NCBI GenBank assembly: GCA_030272155.1
Contig: CP126205.1
Coordinates: 980,501-1,044,500, forward strand
Reading direction: 5' to 3'
DNA: 64,000 nucleotides
Source of the DNA: Tetradesmus obliquus
Lineage: Eukaryota; Chlorophyta; Chlorophyceae; Sphaeropleales; Scenedesmaceae
Shown: positions 10,773-23,023 of the stretch, in pieces
Numbering within the stretch: position 1 is the stretch's first letter
How the letters are laid out: every line of letters begins with the position of its first letter
The notes under the pieces: generated by a model
Told to the model about the DNA's origin: nothing
The model's database searches: none
What the model saw: only the letters and a program-made list of their open reading frames with translations
Made by a program: the position numbers and the translations under genes

Positions 10773-12975
10773 GAGTGAGATATCTTTTTTACAGTTGTGT
10801 AACCAACAGCAACCTTCATTATGGTGTGTGCTCTTGACCCACGAATATACCCAACAACGATACAACTGGAGGCCACAACATCATCATGACAAGCTGAACC
10901 ACCCCAAACCATAGGCATGTGTGGTACACATGCACGTGCCTCAGAACACCTTTCAGCAGCAGCATGTATTTGCCTTCAAACCAACGCACTTGTGATCAGC
11001 CAGCTCACTTTTGTGTGGTGCAAGGTAGTAACAACTCTGCCGATCCCAGCTCCATGCATGCACCCCACTCATCTTGATCCTTGATGCAAGCAGCATGCAT
11101 TCTGATCTTTGCCCCCTCCCCCACAACTGAATAGTAGGCGTGACATAATGTCTAAACGTTGCAGTGCAGTTGAAGCCTCTCTCCAGTACACAAAGCACTA
11201 TTGCCACATAACAACTCCCTGATTGTATCACGCAGCAAACTTATTGGTATACCTGTCCCAAACACCGGACTCCAGTCTGTGCGTGGCGCCCAACCTTGCT
11301 CAACACACAGGCAATGCACAGCCACAAACCATTCAGCTGGTAGCTGAAGTATGTGCCTGCCGGCAGATGCAACAACGTGTGACAACGCCGCCAGGATGTG
11401 ACACAGGAAGCTGCGTTGTCACCACACCTGTGTATCAAGTAGCACATGCTGAGGTGACGAGCCAGCAAGATTTCAACCCTGCCCCTCCCCCTCTGGTAAC
11501 AAAACAAAAGAGCACACTGACCTGGCTACAGATGACCAACCAACAGCTGAAAGCCCATACGAAAAGCATCTGAACCCAAAGCACCTGCAGTGCTAGCGTT
11601 GACAAAACACGTCTTATCAAACCGCCATTGTAGAACTATCACTTCTGTGCCTGTGTCACTAGCGCTGAACCCCAGATGCTCTTGGGGCACACCCTGTTTG
11701 TGCGGCAACATACCATACACACCTCGCATGCTGCATGTTGTTGGGCAAAAACACAGCTGGCCACAACAGCATGAAATGATGAACTGTGCCAGCTTACGCA
11801 CAGCCTGAAGTGACAGCTGGGCCGGCTTACGCACTGCTGGCAGCAAGCAGCATTGCTGTGACAAAGTGCCGGCATAGCTAAGCTATTCCAAACTCGGCAA
11901 AGCAGCTGCTGGCGGCATGCTGAAATTCCACCGCCTAACAAGCTCCAAAGTGCAGCTCGATGCGTCGACGTGACCAATCTGCTCAGCATCTGGCGAAGAT
12001 TCCCCAAGCACAAACTCTGCATGGTGCTGCACGCACAGCAACACATGCTTCACAGCTGCTGATAATGATGGAAAAGATGTGTTACTGCATGCAGCAACCA
12101 TGCAGCTGGTGCCACTGTGCAGCCAGCACCCTGCTCTGCATGCGCTTATGCCCACACACCCCGTATCCAAACCTAAACCCACATCCATACCAACATCCCA
12201 CAGCAAAACCCGTTGAGATTGACTTTGTTATAGTGTAGTTGCCAAACCTGACATCAAGCACCGGTGATGTAGGCCTCCATGCATGATCGTGCACGTTGTC
12301 ATGTCTTTCAGCACACCAAGCTGGAGATTTTTGAGCAGCTCCAAAGGCCACAGCAAGGAGCTGTCCTTTGTGTGCTGCTGTCAAGCATGGAGGCAACTCT
12401 GCACTGTGCCTGGCCAGCAGCTAGGTGACTGTGCAGGTGCACTGTTCAATGCCATACAAGCAGATACAACAGCCCACATCATTCTGCTCTGCGATGTGAT
12501 GCAAGCATGCGAACTCGGGATAGGCACATCCTAAACAACTGCAGCTGTTCCTGTCAATGCAGTGATGTATCACAAGCAAAAGTAGAGGTGTATTTAACTT
12601 GCAGCGCAACGTAACGCAAAAGGGCACACACGGCTGTGTGACAAAGCATCAGTCAGATGGCAGTGCAGTTTGCCAGCTGTTGCATGATAGCATCTGCTCA
12701 AGCTTACTGCACTGCCACAAAGACAAGGATCCCTGCCATGGGCCTTCAGACAGACAGCAGTGCCACGGGGCGAGTATCGCTCAACCTGTTTAAATCAGCA
12801 ACTCAGCTGGCACCCCAGCAGTAGACACCACACCATCACATTACACCAGAGCCCCGGCGGCCAGGGCATTAATCGCTGTTGAAGAACACGATGTGTTGCG
12901 GCATCAGGCTGCCCCTTCAACTGTCATATGGCGCTGCTCTGGTGTATGAAGGTGACCACAGCCACTGGTGGCACC
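10773..12975. other. Intergenic region without a recognisable gene
   Basis: Only short reading frames occur, with no domain, splice pattern or repeat I can support. It corresponds in position and length to 993-3802 in the segmental duplication, although I see little sequence similarity beyond short blocks such as TGGAGCATGT.ACCCAACA (about 1096 and 10417). Confidence 0.5.
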
Positions 12976-15862
12976 TTAGGTCGAGAAGGAAGTGTAGGAG
13001 AAAGCATCCACGCTGAGGGATGGCGAGGACTGGAAGAAGTAAAAGAGACCAGGGCTGTACAGCAGCAGCAACAGCAGCGGCAGCAACAGCAGGAGGTTGA
13101 CTCAAAACACAGCTAAGCGCACGGCATGTCAGCAAGGTTGAAGTTAGGGTGATGATTCCCAAGCAGCCTCAGCAGCCTGTGTTTGTGCACTGCCATGCTC
13201 TTGTGGTCACTGTAATGCTTAGGTGTAAGCTGGCTAGACGGAGACAATGGTAGCACCACCCTTCACTTGCATGACCTTATTTCAGACAGTGCTCTCTCCC
13301 TGAATCAGCTTGCGGTTGGTTCACATCACAAGGTACAGACAGTCTGTAGTCGAGCTTGTTTTCCTGCGATGTGAGGCTGAGCAGTCACATGCCTCTGCTC
13401 ACGAGCTATCAACGGCCAACCGTCTCTGCTACGGCGTAGCACATTTTGACGCGCCCCTCTGGGCTCATGCACGCACCTTGGACCACCTGCATCGGCTGCT
13501 AAGTCGGAAGTATGGCTCTGCACATACAGGCGGGGCAACACTCTCCAGCTGTTTGGGGCCGCAACAACGCTGCCGCATGAACCGCCGAGGGATGCCCTGA
13601 ACACTCCCATCTGTGCAACCACGCACACGCTGTTGGTGGGGTAGTTGAACCCACTCTGGCAGGCCTGGCGCTCATATGCGACCTGCAGGTAGTACCATCC
13701 TGGCTGCGTGATGGAGACCCGGTTGCTGTGCAAGCAGGGCAAGGGGAGAAATAAAAAATGTCAGAATAGCAGTGTACGTACAGTGGAAAGATTTGTTATC
13801 GTGCTGCTGGATCATGACTGCTTGGCGTAGTACGCTGACATCTCTTGCAGCCACAAACAAAGGCAGCCATTCAGACAGCGCGTGCTGCATCATCGGCAGC
13901 CGTACAGCTGTTTGTCTTATCAGCAAGGAAAGATGGTGCAGCTGCACTTCAAAGTGCATACATGTTGCAATTTCTACAGCATCCCCGGGTGATTACAGTG
14001 CAGCTGATCTCAGCTGCTGCCACACCTTAAGGAGGTCGTGGGATCCTGGATGGAATCGCCAGCAGTCACCCAGAACGTCTTATTCTGAGGTGTCAATCCA
14101 GAGCTGGCTGCATCATACCTAGTGCAGCGCAGCAGCAAGCGAGGAGGCGTACGGACCAGAAGTCTTGCGTCAGGAGACTCTAGAGTGGCTATTAGGGTGG
14201 CCTGAGGCTGTAGTACGGCAGGCTGGTTGACAAGTGAACACACACAAGTCATGCTCAGGATGGACAGGGCCCATATGGGCATGCATGCTTAGGATACGTT
14301 GCACTGCAGTGTGCCATGTTATGTCGACTTATGTTGTTTTGTATTTTGTCCTACTGCGCTGGGCTGAGGAAAGCCAAGGCCAAATTTTGACATGCTTGCA
14401 GAGCTGCCATCATCTTCATTGTGTGCTTTGTACTGAGGCCTGGCTAACAGCACAGCAGTGGTGGCTGGCTGCTGTCAGTCGTCCTGCAAGATGCGCGGCT
14501 ACATCTGCATCTGCAACCAATTCTGCCTCTACATTTGCAGCTGCCATAGCAAGCATTGAATCTTACCAGCCAATGGTAAAGAAGAATTCCCTGGACTTTG
14601 TAGGTGTCCCTGCCTTGTTCAAGCCGACAGTGTACGTAAACAGCAGCCCATTTGTGTATGTAGAAGCGGTGGGGTCCAGGAAGACGGCAACTTGAGTGAC
14701 CAGCCTGCCTGCCGCAGGGAACGTTATGGGGTTGGGAGAACCCCAGAGGGAGCCAGCTCCAGTGGCAGTGATACGCCCCACGTTGCCGCCTGCACAAACG
14801 CATCACAACGCACTCGATTTAGTGTCAGGTGGCTCAGCTGTCGCAGCCACGCGCTTCGCAGTCCTGCGTTTCAGAATTTGCAGCTGTTGCTTGCGCTGGC
14901 CACAGCATGCCATTTCAACATGCAGCAGGAGATATGCGCGTACCGAGTGGCATGGCAATGCCCCCTGTCAGTGCTGATCTGTTTAAACCAGCAGCAACCA
15001 GCCTCAGATCAAGTTGTGAGCATCATGCAGCAAAACGCCCCTAAAGTACGCACATGCATCACACCTGGCAGAACTGTTGTTGTAACATGCTCGCTTTCAA
15101 GATGATGAATTTAAATTTCACAAGCTGCAGACCCTGTAATAGCCAGGTGGCCTCAGATTGTGCGGTCGCGCAAGTGTTCCAGGTAAGAGTCACAACAGGA
15201 TGAAGGCATGGTGTAAGACCAGATATTCAAAGAGTAAATGGACATATGTAGCCTTGATTGAGCTCATAGTACACTGCCTTGAGCAACTCACCTTGATAGG
15301 CTCCCGCTAGCGATTGTGCTGAAATTGCGCCGGTCACGCTGCTGGCAAGAAGAGGCGGCTCAAAGCCTTCGTAGTAGGCTGTGGTGCCTGTGCCAGTCAC
15401 ACCGCCACACAGGGCTCCTGCCACTGCTACATTGAGTGTAGGTGAGGTCACAGGGGTGCCAACGGTTGGCGCGGCGGTTGCAGCGAACACGATGGTGGCA
15501 AGCAGAGGAGCAAGCTGGCCAGCCACAGGTGGAGACAGCTGTGTAACGGTGCAGGTGAACGACACGACACCAGACGCATCCGTGGTCAATGTCAGAGCTT
15601 GACAGGAGAACACAACGTTGGTTCCTGCAGCAGTGCCCAAGGCAACAGTCCTGCCGCTCACGCCAGCGTTTGCCTGTGTCAGTGTGGCCTTTAGGGTTAT
15701 GGTTGCGCCAGTTGCAACAGGGCTGGAGCCGACAAGCTCCAGCTTGAGGGCTGCTGGGCCCACACACGCGCCACTGAAGGTCCACCCGTTGTTGGATGTG
15801 CAGGTGGCAACAGGCAAGGATGTGACAGATGGGAAGGGTGTGAAGCCGGAAGTGCAACCTGT

Positions 15863-15899
<37 letters not shown>

Positions 15900-17268
15900 C
15901 AAGCAGTGCATGGTCAGCTGATCTTGCAGGCAGTGGTGGCCAGCCTTTGGCTGCAGCAGCAGTGCAGTGACGAGAATCGTGCTTGGGGCAACAGCTACGT
16001 CGTGGGTCAATGTGTTGGGATCTCTGCAATCAACCAGCCAAAAAACGTGCAAAAGCACATCGGACAAGCAACGCGCAGCAAAGCACCAGCCGATCAATGC
16101 GCAACCACTTACCAGCAAAGCAGCATGCAGCAACATGGCAGCTGAGCAGCGCACAAAAAAACGTAAAACGCGCAGCAGCGCGCTACACAACACCAGCCGC
16201 GCAGTCCTCAACACCAGCCAGCTGAGCAGCGCCCAACATCACGCCAGCTGCGCAGCGCACAAGTTGTGGTGTTGAACATCACGCTCACTGCGCAGTCCAA
16301 AACGCATGTAACTATCCTCTCTCAAACAACACGCCAGCTGTGCGTCCACAACAGCACATCAGCTGAGCAGCATGCAGCAACATACCAGCTGACTAGCACG
16401 CAGCAGCACACCAGCTGCGCAACGCTTGGCAACACGACAACTGTGCAGCACGCTTAAACACGTCAGCTGATGCAGCAACACCAGCCAGCTGAGCAGCGCC
16501 CAACAACACGCCAGCTGTGCAGCGCAACAACCAGCCAGCTGTGCAGCGCACAAGTTGTGGTGTCGAACATCACGCTCACTGCGCAGTTCAAAACGCATGT
16601 AACTATCATCTCACACAACACGCCAGCTGTGCGTCTACAACAGAACATCAGCTGAGCAGCATGCAGCAACATGGCAGCTCGCTAGCACGCAGCAGCACAC
16701 CACCTGCGAAACGCTCGGCAACACGACAACTGAGCAGCACGCTAAAACACGGCAGCTGAGCAGCAACACCTAGCCGCGGAGCAGCACCCAACAACACGCC
16801 AGCCGCTGAGCAGCGCGCCACAACGCACCACTCGACCACCACCCCACCACACAACAGCTGAGCAGCACGCTGCAACACGGCAGCTGAGCAGCAGGCACCA
16901 CGCCAGCTGAGCAGCAAGCAACAGCATGTCAGCCGCAGAGCAGCGCGCTACAACACACCACTTGAGCAGCGCCCCACCACATGGCAGCTGAGCAGCACGC
17001 TGCGACACGGCAGCTGAGCGGCAGGCACCACGCGAGCTGAGCAGCAAGCAACAGCATGTCAGCCGCAGAGCAGCACGCTACAACACACCACTTGAGCAGC
17101 GCCCCACCACATGGCAGCTGAGCAGCACGCTGCGACACGGCAGCTGAGCGGCAAGCATTATAAGTTCAGCCGAGTAGCGTGCAGTGAGATTCCAGCCCAG
17201 CATGGCATCTGCAGCAGTTCTAGCATACTCCCATAACATTCAAATGTTACAATTCATCCCACTGTCTC

Positions 17269-17302
<34 letters not shown>

Positions 17303-19002
17303 GTTTACAACAGGATGCAGATTGTGCAGAAGCAGCAAACCTGCACCCACGCGGCATGGGTGTGTTGTACATAGAGATCCTATCGCTCTTATACAATGCA
17401 TTGTCACTTTTGTGACTTGCCGGGTTTACTCCGAGTGTGACAAACCCGCCAGGGCACCCACCCCAACACACACACACACACACGCACACATGCAGGCCAA
17501 TGGCAGTTGTTCGAGGTATGTTCAGGTCTGGAGGAGGGCACTCCAATACTATGCCTGCTTGAAGACCCTGACATGCTGATGTGTGCTCACCTGTCGCAAG
17601 GCACTGGGTGTTGATTGTAGTAGCACAGCCGTTGGGGAAGGTCGTGTTGGCGAGGACAGGCACAGCAGTGCAGGTCTGGGGTGGTGGGATAGCGGCTGAA
17701 CAAGCGTCTGTCACCACCCACTTAGGTGCCGGCTGGTCAGTGCAGGTAGCGGTAGCTGCCGCGGTAGTGGTGCCTGCGGTTGCAGGTGTGAGGCAAGCGG
17801 AGTCGCAGCAGATGTGAGTGCGGGAGTCACCAGGCCTGCGTGCAGTTGGCTGCATGCACACACTGTTTGCATGCAGAGAAGAAAAGCAGCAGGCTGCTGC
17901 ACAATATGCATGTAACAAAGGGATCTGTTGTCGGCAGCTGGCAGGTAGCAGCAGCCTACTTGAACGTCAGCATTGCACAATGCAGAGCTGGTACATTGAT
18001 CCAGCAGCAGACACAGGCAGCTGATGTTCAGCCACCCGCTGATCTCACCAGGTGAAACGGGTAGAGGGTGTGGAGCCCAGGGGCGCCGCCCCTGGCCACA
18101 CACACCCTCTTAGCCTTAACTTACCCAGGAGCTGCAGAGCTGCCTGGGTAGTCACTCACTCACTCACTCACTCACCAGGTGAACAGGTCACTGTGGTGGT
18201 GCAGGCTCCGCCAACGGTCAACTCCCTGCAGCCGTTCCAGTTGTAGGTGATGGTGCTGTCGGCCTTGCTGGTTGGTGGCCCCTCGTCGCATTTGCGCGCA
18301 GGCGGCGTGTACACAGGTCCGGTGCAGGCGCCGTTGCTTGTGATCTTCCATACAGCTTTTCCTGCCTCGAGGGTGCAGGTTGCCCTGGCAGGATTGCCAC
18401 CGCATGCCGACTTGCAGTCGCCGTTGCACTCGCTCTTGCACTGCCTGCTCACCAGCGTAAACCTGCAGGTGATTAGAAAGGAAGCCACTGTGAGTTTGTG
18501 TGTGAGCTCTGAACCTGTAGATTGTAATATTGCTGCGCTTGATGGTAGATAACTATGTGCAAGAAGTGCTAATCACACAACCGGCCTGTTGATAAACACA
18601 CTGTGTTTTACAGAGTCAGTCCGAAATCAGACACTTTAATGTGCTGAGCCTGAAAGCTAATTGAACTCACTCAGCCAGCAAGTGTTTGAACTGTGTTGTG
18701 TGCAGTGATGGCCAGCCACATCACGTCCAAAACCGCAAACAGAGCTGCAGCTGTCCCATGTGATGTCGAGATGATTACCTGGCGCTACATTGAACCTACT
18801 CAGCAAGCACGTGATTTGAAGTGTGTTGCATGCAGTGATAACAAGCCATTTCACCACCAAAACAAAAAAAATGTTTGGAAAATTTCAGACCTGCAGCTGT
18901 CCCATGAGATGTCGGTTCGCGCGGTGGCTGTCTTGAGGAGATCTTGGGAGGGGGGCCCACGGCAGGCGGCGGCGTCTGTTATCAGCGGCAGCGGCAGCAG
19001 CA

Positions 19003-19076
<74 letters not shown>

Positions 19077-19613
19077 GTACATTTGTGGGCTAGAGAGAGC
19101 CATGCACAACTGCCGCAGCAGATCAACACATGGCACTCGTCTCTTGCAGTATCGGTTGATGATGACGACTGTACCGCTGCAGGGCATGCACACAGTGAAT
19201 GCGGCAATGCACGGTGCACGCCTCATGCAGCAGTTGTGTTGAATTGGCTGACACACTCCCCGGCTGACGCACAGCTAGGAAGCTGCTGGTCACTTACCGC
19301 AGAAAGAATTGTAGTCCAACAAACAGCCTGTGCAGCTTTTACCCTCATCACAGAACTTCTTCCATGCGTCGTTGATGATGCCTTTGTTGTCCTTGTTGTC
19401 ATTGCCTTTGTTGTCGTTGTTGCCATTATTGCCATTGTTGCCATTGCCTTTGTTGTCCTTGTTGTCCTGCGCCTGGCTGCTGCGTGACCTGGGGCAGGAC
19501 GGGATGTTCGAACAGGCTCTCCTGCACTTCTCATTGCACCCTGCTGCTGTCAGCCTGGCATGGGCAACGCCCAGGCACAGCAGCAGACAAACTGCCACAA
19601 TCGTGTTACGCAT
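12976..19613 (-). CDS. Secreted sushi/Ig-like modular protein, paralogue 1
   Basis: Exons inferred by eye: 19298-19613, 18891-18975, 18176-18462, 17591-17773, 15292-15858, 14567-14789, 14026-14118, about 13550-13725, and 12976-13054. Phases agree through the first seven junctions. The N-terminus MRNTIVAVCLLLCLGVAHAR is a signal peptide, so the product is secreted. Next comes a CNEKCRRAC/CTGC Cys-rich stalk with an NKDNKGNGNNGN low-complexity spacer. Three sushi-like modules (C-GPP..C..G..C..TC..W..C) follow; paralogue 2 has two. An Ig/Big_1-like domain (ATITLKATLTQANAGVSG), then a GTTAYYEGFEPP segment, LVTQVAVFLDPT, SGLTPQNKTFWVTA and ITQPGWYYLQ come next, ending SVDAFSYTSFST. Extracellular matrix or wall adhesion is an inference. 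I recognise no named family for the C-terminal modules. Confidence 0.7.
15863..15900. repeat. Trinucleotide tract abutting the acceptor of the Ig-like exon
   Basis: In transcript sense a (CTG)n run ends CTACAG and is followed directly by the exon whose 5' end is 15858. Confidence 0.9.
16020..17150. repeat. Complex CAGCTGAGCAGC-based tandem array inside an intron
   Basis: The whole stretch is built on short CAGCTGAGCAGC-like units. Two higher-order periods are visible. Copies starting near 16255 and 16547 share ACAAGTTGTGGTGT and the following 100 or more bases, a period of about 292 bp. Copies starting at 16910 and 17040 share AGCAGCAAGCAACAGCATGT, a period of 130 bp. It lies in the intron between exons 17591-17773 and 15292-15858 of paralogue 1. 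I see no gene in it. Confidence 0.85.
18044..18183 (-). mobile_element. Hairpin-rich dispersed element, copy 2, with 13-bp flanking repeats
   Basis: The 114-bp core (18057-18170) matches 1318-1413 in reverse orientation. It is flanked by identical CTCACCAGGTGAA at 18044-18056 and 18171-18183. The right-hand copy contains the exon-intron junction of exon 18176-18462, so the insertion duplicated a splice donor (CACCTG|GTGAG). A (TGAG)n run sits at the junction. Confidence 0.75.
18463..18890 (-). repeat. Intron carrying an echo of the preceding exon
   Basis: This 428-bp intron splits a codon stretch that is continuous in paralogue 2. It contains two tandem units of about 130 bp (about 18665-18785 and 18798-18925, the latter overlapping exon 18891-18975). 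Both contain GCTGTCCCATG and, on the minus strand, DITWDSC / DISWDSC. The sequence CTGCAG|GT occurs at both splice ends. Confidence 0.75.
18995..19075. repeat. CAG/CTG tract in intron 1 of paralogue 1
   Basis: It lies shortly 5' of the acceptor CTGATAACAG of the exon ending at 18975. Paralogue 2 has a tract in the same place. Confidence 0.9.
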
Positions 19614-21189
19614 GGCTGCTTTCAGTCAGGTCTTTTTCAGGGTTGGTAGTGGTTGGGTGCGGATCCCAGAGATGCCTGCAGTACAACCTGCAAGCAGCAG
19701 AGCAGACACCAGGGCAGCTGCAGAACATGAGCGGAAGTCCAGCATGCATAAACGATCGGCGCAGTAACGCATATGGTATTACCCTAATTAATAAAGACTC
19801 ATGTCTCGAGCAGGTGCTGTGAAGACTAGCTGTGCCCGCAGCTGGGGCGTGATCTCATGCGTGATCTGGTGGCGAGGCCCTGCACTGTTGGCACTGCGGC
19901 CAAAACGAAGTGCGGGATTGCGCCTGAAGAATACACCCTAAGGTCTGAAAATTTACTTGAAACATATGACGAATACGACGGGGTGCAAGGATGACTGCAG
20001 CCGATACGCAGCGCCACTGCGGGGATTGCGTGCAGCAGTCCGTGGCGGGCAACACAACGAATCAGGCGCTTCTAGCCTGGAATTATTGCTTCAGATCTTT
20101 GGTTACTTTGAATAGTCTCCTTGGGGCTGGCTTTGTCTTCGCTTCCTTTGAGCTGCCTGGCAGCTGGTGGATCAACCCGTTGGGTACTGCTCTGCCTTTG
20201 TATCAAAGTTTCGGCAAAGAACGCAGAACTTAATGAAACGAATCACAGCAAGCTTTTGAGCTGTTTGCGGCTGGACCGACCTGCGAGTGACGCTCCCTGT
20301 CACTGACGCGTACGCCTTCCCAGAACTTGAGTCAGTTGGGGCGTAACCCCCTTCCGCAGGACTTCAACCGCCATCAAAAAAGCATCGCAGCTGGTAAAAA
20401 CCCGGATCAAAGCGACACTGGCTAGGTGAGCTATCACACCTTGTAGAGGGCAGCTCTGCTAGGCAGCATCAGAGTCCCATGGACAGCAGAAGATGTTCCT
20501 AGGGCTGTTAACTGATCTGGTTGCCAGAACAACGGCCGACATGCTGTAAACTCACGGCACAGTGTACCATGTAGTACACGAACAGACTGGATGCAAAGCA
20601 TTCCTTTGCACCAGTGGATGCAGTGGCTGGAAACTGCACAACACGCCTCAGCCAACAGTACCACCTCAGCCTTGTGCAGCCTGCAATCAGCCTGGCAGAC
20701 AGGACATGACCACCACCATGTCATTGTGCTGCTGGCCAATGAACACCAGGCAACCACTAAACGCTGTAGCAGCAGAGCAGCAGCAGCGGCTGAAGCTTCT
20801 GCACAACTTCAGGTACAGCGGTACGTACCGCTGTGCGCAGCAGGCAAACAAGCTGCAGCATGTGCGTGGCCAAGAGCAACCCAAACCAGCAGCAGTAATC
20901 ATAGCCTCATGCACATTGACCCCATGAGCCTTGTCTGGCTCCTTAGTGGGTGGGCTTGTGGCCCTACTTTGGTAACTGGTGGTTATTGCTCCATAACAGC
21001 CACGCATCTGCATACACTGCAGCATTGTCAGCACAAGCAGCAGCAATGCAACTCAGGCTGCTCACTCCTGCAAACTGCAGTACCAAGGTACTTGCCCCGC
21101 TTCTTCTTGTGTTACACTGCCCTGTCCATCCTACTGCTACCCATACCACCACCCTCCCCACTGCAGATGCACCGCCAACCCGCACCCTC
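19614..21189. other. Upstream flank of paralogue 1 and intergenic spacer
   Basis: 19614 to about 20345 is homologous to 7878-8650, with matching blocks at matching distances. 20350-21189 holds no gene I can support. Confidence 0.5.
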
Positions 21190-21705
21190 ATCCCCTTTTC
21201 CCACCAGCTGCTGCAACAAGCACTCCCTGCATATAACCCCCTCTCGCCATGCAGCCCCAGCAGAAGAGTATGCAGCATAGCAGGCAGCAGCTGGCTGACG
21301 ACATCTACATCACCGCAGACATGGCTACCACACTGCAGCTGCTGCAGCTGCCGGGTAGTACCCTTGTCCCCTCTGCCCACCCAATGCTGCTGCTACTACA
21401 AGCAAACCCCTGCTGCAAACCCCTGCACTGAAGCGATGCAGCCGCACACGTAGCGCCTACAGCGCAACACTTCCTCATCCCTCATCTACGTCAGAGCAGG
21501 TCTCCCCATCCGCATCAAGCCCGCTGCACAGCGCCTGCCAGTACGCAGACATGGCCTTGCCGCCCTTCTTATCAGCCTGCTGACACAAGCACTCCATGCA
21601 CAGAAACCTCTCGCCAAGCAGCCCCAGCAGCAGCGTCTGCAGCACAACAGGCAGCCGCCACTTCTGGCATAGCCACTTTAACATGTCTACTTGACCCCTG
21701 ATCTC
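21190..21705 (-). repeat. Two echoes of the final exon of the large minus-strand gene
   Basis: 21476-21705 encodes KKGGKAMSAYWQALCSGLDA, nearly the same as the true C-terminus (GLEADGETFSDVDEG) at 21724-21830, including the stop context. Upstream in transcript sense it carries TLLLGLLGERFLCMECLC. 21190-21330 repeats that last part as TLLLGLHGERGLYAG. The copies lie 3' of the gene's stop. Confidence 0.8.
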
Positions 21706-21723
21706 TACAACACAGGACCCTTC

Positions 21724-22978
21724 TCATCCCTCATCTACATCGGAGAATGTCTCCCCATCTGCCTCAAGCCCACTGCACAGCGCCTGCCAGTACGCAGACA
21801 TGGCCTTGCCGCCCTTCTTACCAGCCTTGGTTCCCTCTGCTGCTGCCTCACCACCACCACCAGCAGCAGCAGCAGCAGCAGCAGCAGTGCCGCCACCAGG
21901 CTTACCAGCCTTACCCTTACCAGCCTTACCCCCAGCAGCGGCAGCTGGCTTCTTGGCTTTCCCGGCAGCCTTGCTGCCAGCAGCACCGCCGCTGCTGCTA
22001 GCACCAGCAGCAGCAGCTCCAGCAGCCATTGCCCCCAGGGCATACCCAGCTGCAGTGGTTGCTACCGGCACTAGCATACCATTCACATACATGTAGCCTA
22101 TGCCAGTGCCTGCAGCATGGCCACCTGCAGCAGCAGCAGCAGCAGCAGCACCTGCCACCCCACCCACCCCAGCAGCAGCACCGCCACCTGCAGCAGCAGC
22201 AGCAGCAGCAGCGCCGCCGGCCCGAGCTGCAGCTGCATATGCGTTCCAGTTGCCATACCCTGGGCCATAGCCGCTGACAAGACTTGCAGCAGACAAGCCG
22301 CCGAGCCCGTAGCCGCCAGCCTGTGCTATCATTACTGCTGCTTCCCGCTCTACTTTGGTGGGCAGCGCTGCTCCGTGCTTGCGGCAGTTGACCACGAGCT
22401 TGCCGTTAACCTCGCCTTTGTGCGGGTTCTTCTTTTCTGCCTTCTTTGCAGGCTTGCCGGCTGCTGCTGCCTCTGCTGCTGCTGTTTTCGCTGCCTTGGC
22501 TTTCGCCTTCTTCTCTGTGAGGGATTCAGCCAGCTCTGCTAGTGCCAGCAGCAGGGTGTCTTCAGGCAGCTGCAGAGCAGCAGAGAGCCCACTCTCATGA
22601 AGCTCCCCTGGGGGAAGCAGGTGAGTGCGCACCAAGCGGCCGAGGTAGGCCTGCGCACGCGGCATGTGATCAAAGCGTGACATCCAAGGCGCAGCAGCAA
22701 ACACCCAAGCAGGAATCTGCTCCTCTCCTGCTGCTGCATCCTGGCCTTGCTGCTGCGCCTGTGGCTGCTGCGCCTGCTGGTCAGGTGCTGCTGCCTCAGC
22801 AGCAGCTGGTGCTGCTGCTGCCTGCATACTTGCCAGGGCCTGAAGCCACTGCTGCTGCTGCATCTGCTGGAGCTGCTGCTGCTGCTGCAGCATCTGCTGC
22901 CGCAAGGCCCACTGCTGCTGCAGAGCCGTTTGTTGTTGCTGCTGGATTTTGTGGTTTGCAGCAGCACCTGCATCCGTC

Positions 22979-23023
<45 letters not shown>

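Noticed and set aside
16020..17150. Cys/Leu-rich frames on the minus strand
   Set aside because: They arise from the AGCTGAGCAGC array within an intron and have no splice support.
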